A stretch of 64,000 bases of DNA. It comes from Meridianimarinicoccus zhengii. Lineage in GTDB: Bacteria; Pseudomonadota; Alphaproteobacteria; Rhodobacterales; Rhodobacteraceae. Within the stretch, counting starts at the first letter, position 1, and each line of letters starts with the position of its first letter. Made by a program: the position numbers and the translations under genes. This document shows positions 16,748 through 25,151 of this stretch, in pieces. The stretch lies in assembly GCF_003254465.1 (NCBI RefSeq), contig NZ_QDFI01000002.1:1-64000 (forward strand), in the 5' to 3' direction. The notes under the pieces are model-generated. The model did no database searches. It was not told where the DNA came from and saw only the letters and a program-made list of their open reading frames with translations.

Positions 16748-18103
16748 ATGGCGGACCAGACAGCGGTGATCGTTCTTGCGGCGGGCAAGGGCAGCCGGAT
16801 GCAATCGGACCGGCCCAAGGTGCTGCACGCCATCGGCGGCCTGCCGCTGCTGGGTCACGCGCTGCGGTCTGCCGCGGCACTGGACCCGGCGCGGGTTGTC
16901 GTCGTCGCAGGTCACGGCGCAGACGCGGTCGAGGCCGCACTTGCCGGGCTTGCCCCCGATGCAACGACCGTCCGTCAGGCGACCCAGCAGGGCACGGCCC
17001 ATGCCGTGGCGCAGGCCGCCCCGGCGCTGGACGGGTTCATAGGCGATGGCGTGGTGCTCTACGGCGATACGCCGTTTATCTCCCCCGGTACGCTGGCAGC
17101 GATGGCCGACGCGCGCGCGGACGGTGCGGACGTGGTCGTTCTGGGCTTCGAGGCTGCGGACCCCGGCCGCTATGGCCGGCTGATCGTCGATGGCGACCGG
17201 CTGGCCCGCATCGTCGAGTTCAAGGACGCGACCGAGGCCGAGCGCGCGGTGACCCTGTGCAATTCGGGCGTGGTCATGGCGGATGCGGGGCTGCTGTTCG
17301 ATCTCGTGGCGCATGTCGGCAACGACAACGCGGCGGGGGAATACTACCTGACCGATATCGTCGGGCTGGCCAACGGTCGCGGGTTGCGCTGCGCGACCGT
17401 CACCTGTCCCGAATGCGAGACGCTGGGCATCAACACCCGTGCCGAACTGGCCGCCGCGGAGGCCGTCTTCCAGGCCCGCCGCCGGGCCGAGGTGATGGCC
17501 GCGGGGGCGACGCTCGTCGCGCCTGAGACGGTGTTCCTGAGCGTCGATACCGTGCTGGGCCGCGACGTCGTGGTGGAGCCGAACGTGGTTTTCTGCCCCG
17601 GCGTGACGGTGGCCGATGGCGCGCAAATCCGGGCATTTTCGCATCTCGAAGGAGCTCATGTAGGCGCAGACGCAGTCGTCGGTCCCTATGCCCGGCTTCG
17701 GCCGGGAACCGTTCTGGGTGCCGGTGCGCGCGTCGGGAATTTCGTGGAAACCAAGAACGCCGATCTGGCTGCGGGGGTGAAGGTCAATCACCTGTCCTAT
17801 GTGGGCGACGCCGCCATCGGGGCGGACAGCAATGTCGGTGCGGGGACGATCACCTGCAACTACGACGGTGTGCTGAAGCATCGCACGACCATAGGGTCGA
17901 ACGCCTTCATCGGGTCGAACACGATGCTCGTGGCGCCGGTGACCGTGGGCGACCGGGCGATGACCGGGTCGGGATCGGTCATCACGTCGGACGTGCCTGA
18001 TGGTGCGCTGGCGGTGGCGCGTGCGCGGCAGGTCAACAAGCCGGGGCTGGCCGTGCGGTTGCGCGACCGGCTTCTGGCGGTCAAGGCCGCGCGCGGCAAG
18101 TGA
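16748..18103 (+). CDS. glmU: Bifunctional GlmU: UDP-GlcNAc pyrophosphorylase / glucosamine-1-phosphate acetyltransferase
   Basis: GlmU makes UDP-GlcNAc for peptidoglycan and lipopolysaccharide. The 451-residue protein has the N-terminal nucleotidyltransferase motif LAAGKGSRMQSDRPKVLH and the YGDTPFI metal site. The C-terminal left-handed beta-helix has hexapeptide repeats and the acetyl-CoA site (NFVETKNA, VNHLSYVGDA, GTITCNYDG). ATG 16748 follows AAGGGGCAGG; the frame opens earlier at 16700. glmS begins 31 bases after the stop, so the two form an amino-sugar operon. Confidence 0.96.
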   Translation: MADQTAVIVLAAGKGSRMQSDRPKVLHAIGGLPLLGHALRSAAALDPARVVVVAGHGADAVEAALAGLAPDATTVRQATQQGTAHAVAQAAPALDGFIGDGVVLYGDTPFISPGTLAAMADARADGADVVVLGFEAADPGRYGRLIVDGDRLARIVEFKDATEAERAVTLCNSGVVMADAGLLFDLVAHVGNDNAAGEYYLTDIVGLANGRGLRCATVTCPECETLGINTRAELAAAEAVFQARRRAEVMAAGATLVAPETVFLSVDTVLGRDVVVEPNVVFCPGVTVADGAQIRAFSHLEGAHVGADAVVGPYARLRPGTVLGAGARVGNFVETKNADLAAGVKVNHLSYVGDAAIGADSNVGAGTITCNYDGVLKHRTTIGSNAFIGSNTMLVAPVTVGDRAMTGSGSVITSDVPDGALAVARARQVNKPGLAVRLRDRLLAVKAARGK

Positions 18104-18134
18104 TTTTCAGGGTGTTTTCGAAGGAGCGGGATTG

Positions 18135-19955
18135 ATGTGCGGGATTGTGGGCGTTTTGGGCCAGCACGAGGTGGCGCCGGTGCTGGTCGAAGCCCTGCGT
18201 CGGCTCGAATACCGCGGCTATGACAGCGCGGGGATCGCCACGTTGCAGGATGGGCGGCTCGACCGTCGCCGCGCGACGGGCAAGCTGGTGATGCTCTCCG
18301 ACCTTCTGGTGCACGACCCGCTGCCCGGCAAGATCGGGATCGGCCACACCCGCTGGGCCACCCATGGTGCGCCGTCGGTGAAGAACGCCCATCCCCACCA
18401 GGCCGGGCCGGTCGCGGTCGTGCATAACGGCATCATCGAGAATTTCCGCGACCTTCGGGCGGAGCTTGCCACCGACGGCTATGGCACCTGCACGGACACC
18501 GACACGGAAACGGTGGCGTTGCTTGCGCAACGATATCTCGCCGCCGGGCTGGAACCGGTGGATGCGGCACGGGCGACCATCGCGCGGCTCGACGGGGCGT
18601 TCGCGCTGTGTTTCCTGTTCGATGGGCACCCCGACCTGATGATCGCCGCGCGGCGCGGATCGCCGCTCGCCATCGGGCATGGCGAAGGCGAGATGTTCGT
18701 GGGATCCGATGCCATCGCGCTGGCCCCGCTGACCAACCGGCTGAGTTACCTCGAAGAAGGCGACATCGCCGTGCTGCGGCGCGACGGTGTGGCGATCACC
18801 GATGCGGCGGGCGCGCCTGTGGACCGGCCCATCCGCACGCTCGCCCCTGACACGAGCTTCGTGGACAAGGGCGGGCACAAGTACTTCATGGCCAAGGAAA
18901 TCGCCGAGCAGCCGTCGGCCATTGCGGACACGCTGTCCGATTACCTGCGCCCCGGCGCGCCGGGCGTCACCGTGCCCGAAGGGCTGGATTTCGGGCCGGT
19001 CTCCCGGATCACGCTGGTTGCCTGCGGCACGGCCCACTACGCCTGCCTGACGGCAAAATACTGGTTCGAGCAGCTCGCCCGCTTGCCGGTGGAGGTCGAT
19101 ATCGCGTCCGAGTTCCGCTACCGCGAGCCGCCGCTGCCCGAAGGGTCGCTGGCGATCTTCGTCAGCCAGTCGGGGGAAACCGCCGATACGCTTGCTGCCC
19201 TGCGCCATGTCACCGCGCAGGGCGTGCCCACCGCGGCTGTCGTGAACGTGCCCGAAAGTTCCATCGCGCGGGAAAGCGGCGTGGTGTTGCCGACCCATGC
19301 CGGGGTGGAAATCGGCGTGGCCTCGACCAAGGCGTTCACCTGCCAGCTTGCCGTTCTGGCGGCGCTTGCGCTGCGCGCCGCGGCCGATCGCGGAACGTTG
19401 AGCGCAGAGGCGCTGGCCGAAGCGATCGAGAGCCTGCGCGCCGTTCCCGCCGCGGTGAACCAGGCGCTGGCACTGGGCGCCGATATCGCGGCGATGGCGC
19501 CCGAACTGGCCGAGGCACAGGATGTCATCTATCTCGGGCGCGGGTCCATGTTCCCGATGGCGCTCGAAGGGGCGCTGAAACTCAAGGAGATCAGCTATAT
19601 TCACGCCGAAGGCTATGCCAGCGGCGAGCTGAAGCACGGTCCCATCGCGCTGATCGACGGCAATGTGCCGGTCGTCGTCTTCGCTCCGGTGGACCGGCTG
19701 TTCGACAAGACCGTGTCGAACATGCAGGAAGTCATGGCCCGTTCGGGTAAGGTGCTGCTGGTGACGGACGGAACCGGACTGGAGCGCGCGAGCGACGGGG
19801 TCTGGAAATGGCTGCGGATGCCGCGTGTCGATCCGGTCTTCGCGCCGATCGTCTATGCCGTGCCCGCGCAACTGCTTGCGTTTCACACGGCGGTCGCCAA
19901 GGGCACAGACGTGGACCAGCCGCGCAATCTTGCGAAATCCGTGACGGTGGAGTGA
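18135..19955 (+). CDS. glmS: Glutamine-fructose-6-phosphate aminotransferase
   Basis: This enzyme makes glucosamine-6-phosphate, feeding GlmU. The mature N-terminus is MCGIVGVLG, with catalytic Cys2 exposed after Met removal, which fixes ATG 18135; AAGGAGCGGGATTG precedes it. The glutaminase domain shows GIGHTRWATHGAPS and HNGIIENF. Two SIS isomerase domains follow (VACGTAHYACLTAKYW, SQSGETADTL, IYLGRGSMFPMALEGALKL), and the protein ends in PRNLAKSVTVE. At 606 residues it has the usual length. I see no glmS ribozyme-like leader in the 31-base gap. Confidence 0.96.
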   Translation: MCGIVGVLGQHEVAPVLVEALRRLEYRGYDSAGIATLQDGRLDRRRATGKLVMLSDLLVHDPLPGKIGIGHTRWATHGAPSVKNAHPHQAGPVAVVHNGIIENFRDLRAELATDGYGTCTDTDTETVALLAQRYLAAGLEPVDAARATIARLDGAFALCFLFDGHPDLMIAARRGSPLAIGHGEGEMFVGSDAIALAPLTNRLSYLEEGDIAVLRRDGVAITDAAGAPVDRPIRTLAPDTSFVDKGGHKYFMAKEIAEQPSAIADTLSDYLRPGAPGVTVPEGLDFGPVSRITLVACGTAHYACLTAKYWFEQLARLPVEVDIASEFRYREPPLPEGSLAIFVSQSGETADTLAALRHVTAQGVPTAAVVNVPESSIARESGVVLPTHAGVEIGVASTKAFTCQLAVLAALALRAAADRGTLSAEALAEAIESLRAVPAAVNQALALGADIAAMAPELAEAQDVIYLGRGSMFPMALEGALKLKEISYIHAEGYASGELKHGPIALIDGNVPVVVFAPVDRLFDKTVSNMQEVMARSGKVLLVTDGTGLERASDGVWKWLRMPRVDPVFAPIVYAVPAQLLAFHTAVAKGTDVDQPRNLAKSVTVE

Positions 19956-20161
19956 CGCTGGAGCGGGTCGTCCGCCGGGGGGCGCCACGGATCTCAAGCG
20001 GGGGGCAGGGCGTTCCCGGTGCTTTCCGCGCAATTGCATGCGCGGGCGATCGGGCCGCGCGATGCGCCGCGCAATGTCGACACATGGCAGGCGGAATGCG
20101 GCCCGGAAAACGGGTTGCTGTGTGACAAACGCCACTACGCTGGCGCACCGGCCCGCCGCAT

Positions 20162-20674
20162 TCAGGCCGGGGCCGGGGCCTGCGCGGCCGCCCAGGCCTT
20201 CAACGCCGCGGGTTCGGGCGATAGCTGGATCGCCATTCCATCGGCGAAGGCTTCGAACGCCGCACGGTTCAGTGCGTTGAGCCCGACGAGAACGGGTATG
20301 CCGCGAGCCACCGCCTCGGCGATCACGGGACGGAAGCCCCGCCCCTCGGCTTCGTGCTTGCCGAACTTGTTGACGATGAGGAAATCCGCGCCCGCGGCCA
20401 GCCCGCTCGCGGCCAGCCCGACCGCCGTCTCCAGCGCTGCGGGATCGAGGCGGCAGCCCCGCGACTGCCGCCCGAGATCCTGGCTGATGCGCAGGACCGG
20501 CCCATCGGGGAGTACCCGCACATCCATGTCGCACGGACCCGCATCGGCACGTTCGGTGTTGATCTGCACCGTTCCGCAACAGCGCAGGCCCCGGTTGGCA
20601 AGGTCCGCCGCGAGTCCAGTCAGAAGCAGGTCGGTGTCGCCGCGCCCCGGCGCCATCGTGTAGGCAAGTATCAT
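20162..20674 (-). CDS. DUF2478 protein (molybdenum-associated)
   Basis: A 170-residue protein of the DUF2478 family, often encoded beside molybdenum cofactor or molybdate transport genes. It begins MILAYTMAPGRGDTDLLLTG and contains LNALNRAAFEAFADG and GADFLIVNKFGKHEAEGRG, the latter resembling an NTPase strand-loop. Biochemical function is unknown. ATG 20674 is preceded by CAGGAG seven bases upstream. It lies 11 bases after the moeA stop and ends the leftward CA-moeA-DUF2478 run. It converges on glmS across about 200 bases in which I see no clear terminator. Confidence 0.8.
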   Translation of the reverse strand: MILAYTMAPGRGDTDLLLTGLAADLANRGLRCCGTVQINTERADAGPCDMDVRVLPDGPVLRISQDLGRQSRGCRLDPAALETAVGLAASGLAAGADFLIVNKFGKHEAEGRGFRPVIAEAVARGIPVLVGLNALNRAAFEAFADGMAIQLSPEPAALKAWAAAQAPAPA

Positions 20675-20685
20675 GACCGGGCTCC

Positions 20686-21966
20686 TCAGGATTGGGTGAA
20701 CGGCAGGAATTCGACAAGCGCTCGTGCGGGAAGATGCCCGGTATCGGCGGGCAGGAAGATCAGGCCGTCGGCGTGCGGAAGGTGGCTGACACGGTCGGAA
20801 AGGATGGCGCCGTCGCAGCGGACGATATCGCGCCCGTGGCCGTCGAACCCGGTCAGCATGGCCGGGCGCAATTCGCAACGTCCCGTCTTCCGGCGGATGG
20901 CGGCCGCGGTGACCACGTGGCGGCGGGCGGGCGCGGCGCCCGTTTCGCCCGACAGCGCGCGCAACAGGACCGTGCCGAAGACCTGCCACGTCACGAAAGC
21001 CGACAGCGGATTGCCCGGCAGACCAAGCCAGAACGCGGTTCCGATGCGTCCGAAGGACACCGGCTTGCCCGGTTTGATCGCCACGCCGCTGAACAGGATT
21101 TCTCCACCCGACGCGGACACAGCCGGCTTTACATGGTCCTCTTCGCCGACGGAGATGCCGCCCGTGGTCACGACAAGATCGGCGCGGACGGCGAGAGCGC
21201 GCAACTGTTGGGCAAGTTCCTCCCGGTTGTCGGCGCCATGGGCGGCTTCGACGATGACCGCACCCTCGGCCCCTAGCGCGGCGGCCAGCATGGGCGTGTT
21301 CACGTCCCGGATCTGCGCGGCCCCCAGTGTGCCGCCGGGCTGGCGCAGCTCGTCGCCGGTCACCAGAAGCGCCACGCGAGGACGGTCGCGGACCCGGACC
21401 AACCCAGCACCGGCGGCCGCGCAGGCGGCGGTGGCCCGCGGCCCAAGCCGGTGGCCGCTGCCCATTACGGTCGCGTCCGCGTCCATGTCGCTGCCCGCAA
21501 GCCGGATGTTCAGCCCCGCCGCGGGGCGGCTGTCGAGACGCATGGTTTCGCCGTTCCGTTCCACGTCCTCTTGCTTCACGACGGCATCCGCTCCGGGGGG
21601 AACAGGCGCGCCGGTGAAAATGCGGGCGGCCACGGCACCGGAAAGCGGCACGGTCGCGCCCTGTCCTGCCTGCACGCGTGCCACCACGGGCAGCTCCCAT
21701 GGCCCGACGCCGGTGAGCGCATCGGTGATGACCGCGTAGCCGTCCATCGCGGCGCTGTCAAAGCCGGGCACGGGGGCGACGGACCGGACGGGCCGGGCAA
21801 GGATGCGCCCGTACGCACGGTCGAGCGGGACCGCTTCGATCCGGCCCGCCGGGGTCGCATGGGCCGCGATGCACGACAGCGCCGCATCCATGCCGATGAG
21901 CCTGCCGGACAGATCCCGGTCGTCGCAGCCGCATCCGGGCGTTTCGATCGCTCCCAGGGCCGTCAT
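20686..21966 (-). CDS. moeA: Molybdopterin molybdenumtransferase
   Basis: MoeA inserts molybdate into adenylated molybdopterin, making the cofactor both nitrate reductases here need. The 426-residue protein shows VPGFDSAAMDGYAV, RIFTGAPVPPGADAVVKQED, VRDRPRVALLVTGDEL, the catalytic TTGGISVGEEDHVKPA loop and LPGNPLSAFVTW. ATG 21966 overlaps the carbonic anhydrase stop as ATGA, indicating translational coupling. An N-terminal CGCDD segment precedes the family core and is a little unusual. Placement at the tail of the nar cluster suggests dedicated cofactor supply during nitrate respiration. Confidence 0.94.
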   Translation of the reverse strand: MTALGAIETPGCGCDDRDLSGRLIGMDAALSCIAAHATPAGRIEAVPLDRAYGRILARPVRSVAPVPGFDSAAMDGYAVITDALTGVGPWELPVVARVQAGQGATVPLSGAVAARIFTGAPVPPGADAVVKQEDVERNGETMRLDSRPAAGLNIRLAGSDMDADATVMGSGHRLGPRATAACAAAGAGLVRVRDRPRVALLVTGDELRQPGGTLGAAQIRDVNTPMLAAALGAEGAVIVEAAHGADNREELAQQLRALAVRADLVVTTGGISVGEEDHVKPAVSASGGEILFSGVAIKPGKPVSFGRIGTAFWLGLPGNPLSAFVTWQVFGTVLLRALSGETGAAPARRHVVTAAAIRRKTGRCELRPAMLTGFDGHGRDIVRCDGAILSDRVSHLPHADGLIFLPADTGHLPARALVEFLPFTQS

Positions 21967-22595
21967 CGTGCGGCCTCCCGTCGCCGTGTGCCTGTCTGGA
22001 AATGGCCGGGTCCGATGCTGCAATCGAGATCGCGCAGACGCCCGTCCGTCAGCCCATAGATCAATCCGTGCACGCGGACGTCCGCCCCGCGCCGCCATGC
22101 CCTTTGCAGGATCGGCGTTTCGCAGACGCGCCGCACGCCTTCGGTGACGTTCAGTTCGGCCAGCCGGTCGCGGCGGCCTTCCAGGTCCGGTTCTCGGCCC
22201 AGATCGACCGCGAAACTGCGGGCAAGTCGGCGGATCGGTTCCAGCCAGTGATCGGCCAGCCCATGCGGCAGGTCCTCGGTCGCGGCTTTCACACCGCCGC
22301 AGCCGTAATGTCCGCAGACGATGACTTCGCGCACGTGCAGGGCGTCGACCGCGAATTCGAGCGCGGCGAGCAGGTTCATGTCGGACGAATGGACGATGTT
22401 GGCGACGTTGCGATGCACGAAGACCTCGCCGGGGTCGAGACCCGCGACCACGTTCGCGGGAACCCGGCTGTCGGAACAGCCGATCCAGAAGAATTCCGGT
22501 GCCTGAAGCGCGGCCAGCCGCGTGAAGTAGTCCGGTTCCCGTGCTTGGCGGGTTTCCGCCCAGTCCCGGTTGCGGGCCAGAAGATCAGTCAGCAT
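21963..22595 (-). CDS. Beta-class carbonic anhydrase
   Basis: A 210-residue beta carbonic anhydrase interconverting CO2 and bicarbonate. Zinc ligands are C40 (IGCSDSRVPAN), H96 and C99 (VCGHYGCGGV), with D42/R44 forming the catalytic dyad, and HRNVANIVHSSD is typical. ATG 22595 has GGAG seven bases upstream. It overlaps moeA by ATGA, so it is expressed with cofactor genes. Its presence here is unexpected; pH or bicarbonate balance during nitrate respiration is a possible reason but unproven. Confidence 0.93.
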   Translation of the reverse strand: MLTDLLARNRDWAETRQAREPDYFTRLAALQAPEFFWIGCSDSRVPANVVAGLDPGEVFVHRNVANIVHSSDMNLLAALEFAVDALHVREVIVCGHYGCGGVKAATEDLPHGLADHWLEPIRRLARSFAVDLGREPDLEGRRDRLAELNVTEGVRRVCETPILQRAWRRGADVRVHGLIYGLTDGRLRDLDCSIGPGHFQTGTRRREAAR

Positions 22596-22848
22596 CGAAT
22601 GTCTCCGTGACAGGGGACAACCCGCGCCGCGACTGCATGTTCCGGGACCGAAACCGCAGGTCCATCCGGGCGCGGCGGGCACGGGCGAGCGGCGGCAGGA
22701 TCGGGTTTGCGGCCCATTTGTCCATGATCACGCAGCTCCGGCGTTCGCACAGGCGATGCGCGCCGAAGAAGTCCAGCATTGCGGTGTGCCGCCCCGGATG
22801 GGTCGGGGCAACGGCGCCGCCGCTTTCTGCGCAATCTCGCTGTTCCAT
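22585..22848 (-). CDS. Small hypothetical ORF between ppiC and carbonic anhydrase
   Basis: An 87-codon frame that fills the 273-base space between ppiC and the carbonic anhydrase gene and overlaps the latter by 11 bases. Third positions are mostly G or C, which favours coding. The product is basic and Arg-rich toward the C-terminus (PPLARARRARMDLRFRSRN) with several cysteines. I do not recognise it and see no strong ribosome site. Confidence 0.35.
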   Translation of the reverse strand: MEQRDCAESGGAVAPTHPGRHTAMLDFFGAHRLCERRSCVIMDKWAANPILPPLARARRARMDLRFRSRNMQSRRGLSPVTETFDAD

Positions 22849-22868
22849 CGCACGCGCTTTCGTGAGGG

Positions 22869-23663
22869 TCAGATGGGTGCAAGGCTTGCGCCCCGGATCT
22901 CTGCCCCTTCGGCCAGTGTTTCGATGAATTCCCGTGACGCCCGCGCCCAGGCGGCCTTTTCCAGCGCCTGCGCGATCTTCGGGCGCACGGTGTCATAGGG
23001 TAGGACCTGTCCCGGTGCCGTCGCGTTCAGCCGGATGATGTGCCAGCCGTGCCGGGAAAGGACCGGTTCGGCGGTCATCCCTTCCTCGGCCAGCGTGCGC
23101 AGCGCGATCTCGAATTCGGGCACGGTATCGCCGGGGCCAAGCTGCCCCAGATGCCCGCCGGATGCCTTGGAGCCGCAATCGCTGTCGCGGGCGGCTTGCG
23201 CGAAGGACTTCGCATCGCCATCGAGCCGCGCGAGGATCGCTTGCGCGCGGGCTTCGGCCATGTCGCGGGCCGCGTCGTCGCGCGGGTCGCAGGCACACAG
23301 GATGTGCGACACGTCCCACAGGGGCGCCGACTGGAACCGGTCCGGGCCGCGCGCCCATTCGGCGCGCACCGCGTCCTCGGTCACCGGCGCGATGGTCAGC
23401 GCCGCATCGAGAAGGGCGCGGATCATCGCCTCCTCCTCGGTTTCGGTCCGGCCCGGTGCCAGTTCCTCGGGCTCCGGTTCAAGTCCGCGCCGCCGCGATT
23501 CCTGCAGCAGCAGTGCGCGGATCGCCAGTGCCTGCGCCGCCTTGCGCCACGCGATGCCCGGCTTGTCCTTCGGTCCGGTGTGGTTCTGGGCCTCGGCGGC
23601 GACGGCCGCCGAGGGGATGGTTTCGCCGTTCACGAAGACATCGGGGAAAAGCGCTGCGTTCAT
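22869..23663 (-). CDS. PpiC-type (parvulin) peptidyl-prolyl isomerase of the nar cluster
   Basis: A 264-residue parvulin-family protein resembling the NifM-like genes that follow narI in several nar operons. The N-terminal part is helical; the rotamase domain lies at about residues 115-230, with VSHILCACDP, DSDCGSKASGGHLGQLGPGD and SRHGWHIIRL. There is no signal peptide, so it acts in the cytoplasm, perhaps helping NarGH maturation. ATG 23663 follows the narI stop by five bases with GGAGTG upstream. Confidence 0.85.
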   Translation of the reverse strand: MNAALFPDVFVNGETIPSAAVAAEAQNHTGPKDKPGIAWRKAAQALAIRALLLQESRRRGLEPEPEELAPGRTETEEEAMIRALLDAALTIAPVTEDAVRAEWARGPDRFQSAPLWDVSHILCACDPRDDAARDMAEARAQAILARLDGDAKSFAQAARDSDCGSKASGGHLGQLGPGDTVPEFEIALRTLAEEGMTAEPVLSRHGWHIIRLNATAPGQVLPYDTVRPKIAQALEKAAWARASREFIETLAEGAEIRGASLAPI

Positions 23664-23668
23664 CGCGT

Positions 23669-24448
23669 TCACTCCGCCGCGGTGGGGGCCGCGGGCCGGC
23701 GCGTCTTGCCCTCGATCTTGTCGAAGGCGCGGCGGCGTTCCTCCAACGGGCGGCGGCGGCGCGACCGCACGACCTGATAACCGGGGCGCAGGGTGACGTA
23801 GCGGATCGGCACCGACAGCATGTGCACGAGGCGGGTGAACGGGAACGCGGCCACGATCACCATGCCCAGAAGGATATGAACCTTGTAGAGCCAGTGCACG
23901 TTGATGACCTGAAGCCACGCGTTGATCTGAAGCGTCATCACGCTTTGCGACCATGTCATGAAGCGCACCATTTCGGACCCGTCCATGTGTTCCAGCGTCA
24001 GGATGATCGTGCCCAGCCCGACGACGATCTGCAGCCAGAGTGCCACGAGGATCGCGATGTCGGCGAAACTGGAATTGACCCGGATGCGCGCATCGAACAG
24101 CCGCCGGTGCAGCAGCATGGACGCCCCCACGAATGCGACGATCCCGGCTGTGCCGCCCAGAAGCACGGCGATCCACTGTTTGAGGCCGTAGGGGATGCCA
24201 AGAACGTCGAGCACCCAGACGGGGGTGAAAAGTCCGATGAGGTGGCCGAAGAACAGCACGATGATGCCCCCGTGGAACAGCACCGACCCCCACATCAGCT
24301 GCTTGCGGCGCAGAAGTTGGCTGGACGAGGTCTTCCACGTGAACGGGTCGCGTTCATAGCGCGCGATGGTGCCGATCAGTGCCACGGCGAGCACGGCATA
24401 GGGAAGGATGCCGAAGATCAGGAAGTTGATGTCGAAATCGGGCAGCAT
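23669..24448 (-). CDS. narI: Respiratory nitrate reductase gamma subunit, cytochrome b
   Basis: The 259-residue NarI has five transmembrane helices. It oxidises quinol and passes electrons through two b hemes to NarH. Family landmarks are YERDPFTWKTSSSQLLRRKQ, GSVLFHGGIIVLFFGHLIGL, WLQVINVHWLYKVHILLGM and FTRLVHMLSVPIRYV, which carry the heme-ligating histidines. ATG 24448 has GGAG eight bases upstream and starts one base after the narJ stop; an in-frame GTG at 24457 is less likely. Confidence 0.94.
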   Translation of the reverse strand: MLPDFDINFLIFGILPYAVLAVALIGTIARYERDPFTWKTSSSQLLRRKQLMWGSVLFHGGIIVLFFGHLIGLFTPVWVLDVLGIPYGLKQWIAVLLGGTAGIVAFVGASMLLHRRLFDARIRVNSSFADIAILVALWLQIVVGLGTIILTLEHMDGSEMVRFMTWSQSVMTLQINAWLQVINVHWLYKVHILLGMVIVAAFPFTRLVHMLSVPIRYVTLRPGYQVVRSRRRRPLEERRRAFDKIEGKTRRPAAPTAAE

Positions 24449-24449
24449 G

Positions 24450-25151
24450 TCAGGCACTCCGGTTCAGGGGTGTTGCGGGCGCGTCCATATTGGCAAGCAT
24501 GTCACGGACCTGGGGGCAGCCCGCTGCGGGGTCGGGGCCGAAGGTGACCTCGGTTTCTTCCCAGACCGCGTCGAGCGCTTCGAGATCGGTGGGATCGTCA
24601 TCGGGCACAGCCAGCATCTCGGCCAGCGCTTGCGGCTCCGCCGACGCCCCGGCTAGTTGCGCCAGCGCGGCGAAGACGGCGGCATAGCCGCTGCCGCGCC
24701 GCACCAGCCGCGCATCGATCGCCGTCAGGATATGCGCGGCGTCGGCAAGGATATCCTGCGCCTCGGCCCATGGACGCGTGGACAGGAACTCCAGCAGCAC
24801 CGGCAGATGATCGGGGAGTTCCGTGGTGGCGGGCTCGACCCCGCCCGCCCGGTAGGTTTCGATCAGGCTGACCATCGCCCCGCCGCGGTCCCGGCTTTCG
24901 CCGTGGACATGTTCGAACAGGTTCAGCGACAGCGTGCGCGAGCGGTCGAACAACATGACGTAGCTTTCCTGTAAGTCATAGAGATCGCCCATGCCCAGCC
25001 GCCCTGTCAGGGTTTGCAACGCGAGTTGCGTGTCGGGGTTGATCCGCCGATCGGCGTGGAACACCGCCCCGATATCGGGCATCGCCCGTTGCAGTTCCGC
25101 CGTCGGATAGCTCAGCGTCAGCGACAGCGCCTTGAGTGTGCGCTCCATCAT
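24450..25151 (-). CDS. narJ: Nitrate reductase assembly chaperone
   Basis: NarJ is the 233-residue cytoplasmic chaperone that holds NarGH until molybdenum cofactor is inserted and the complex docks on NarI. Matching features are TLKALSLTLSYPTAELQ, the YDLQESYVMLFDRSRTLSLN segment and LFEHVHGESRDRGGAMVSL. The narH stop and narJ ATG share one base (TGATG), so the genes are translationally coupled. A second ATG follows at 25148. Confidence 0.93.
   Translation of the reverse strand: MMERTLKALSLTLSYPTAELQRAMPDIGAVFHADRRINPDTQLALQTLTGRLGMGDLYDLQESYVMLFDRSRTLSLNLFEHVHGESRDRGGAMVSLIETYRAGGVEPATTELPDHLPVLLEFLSTRPWAEAQDILADAAHILTAIDARLVRRGSGYAAVFAALAQLAGASAEPQALAEMLAVPDDDPTDLEALDAVWEETEVTFGPDPAAGCPQVRDMLANMDAPATPLNRSA

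Noticed and set aside
18104-18134. glmS ribozyme or riboswitch
   Set aside because: The gap between glmU and glmS is only 31 bases, far too short for the ribozyme.
19956-20161. Terminator between glmS and the DUF2478 gene
   Set aside because: Several G+C-rich complementary stretches exist, but none has a T-tract on either strand, so I could not support one.
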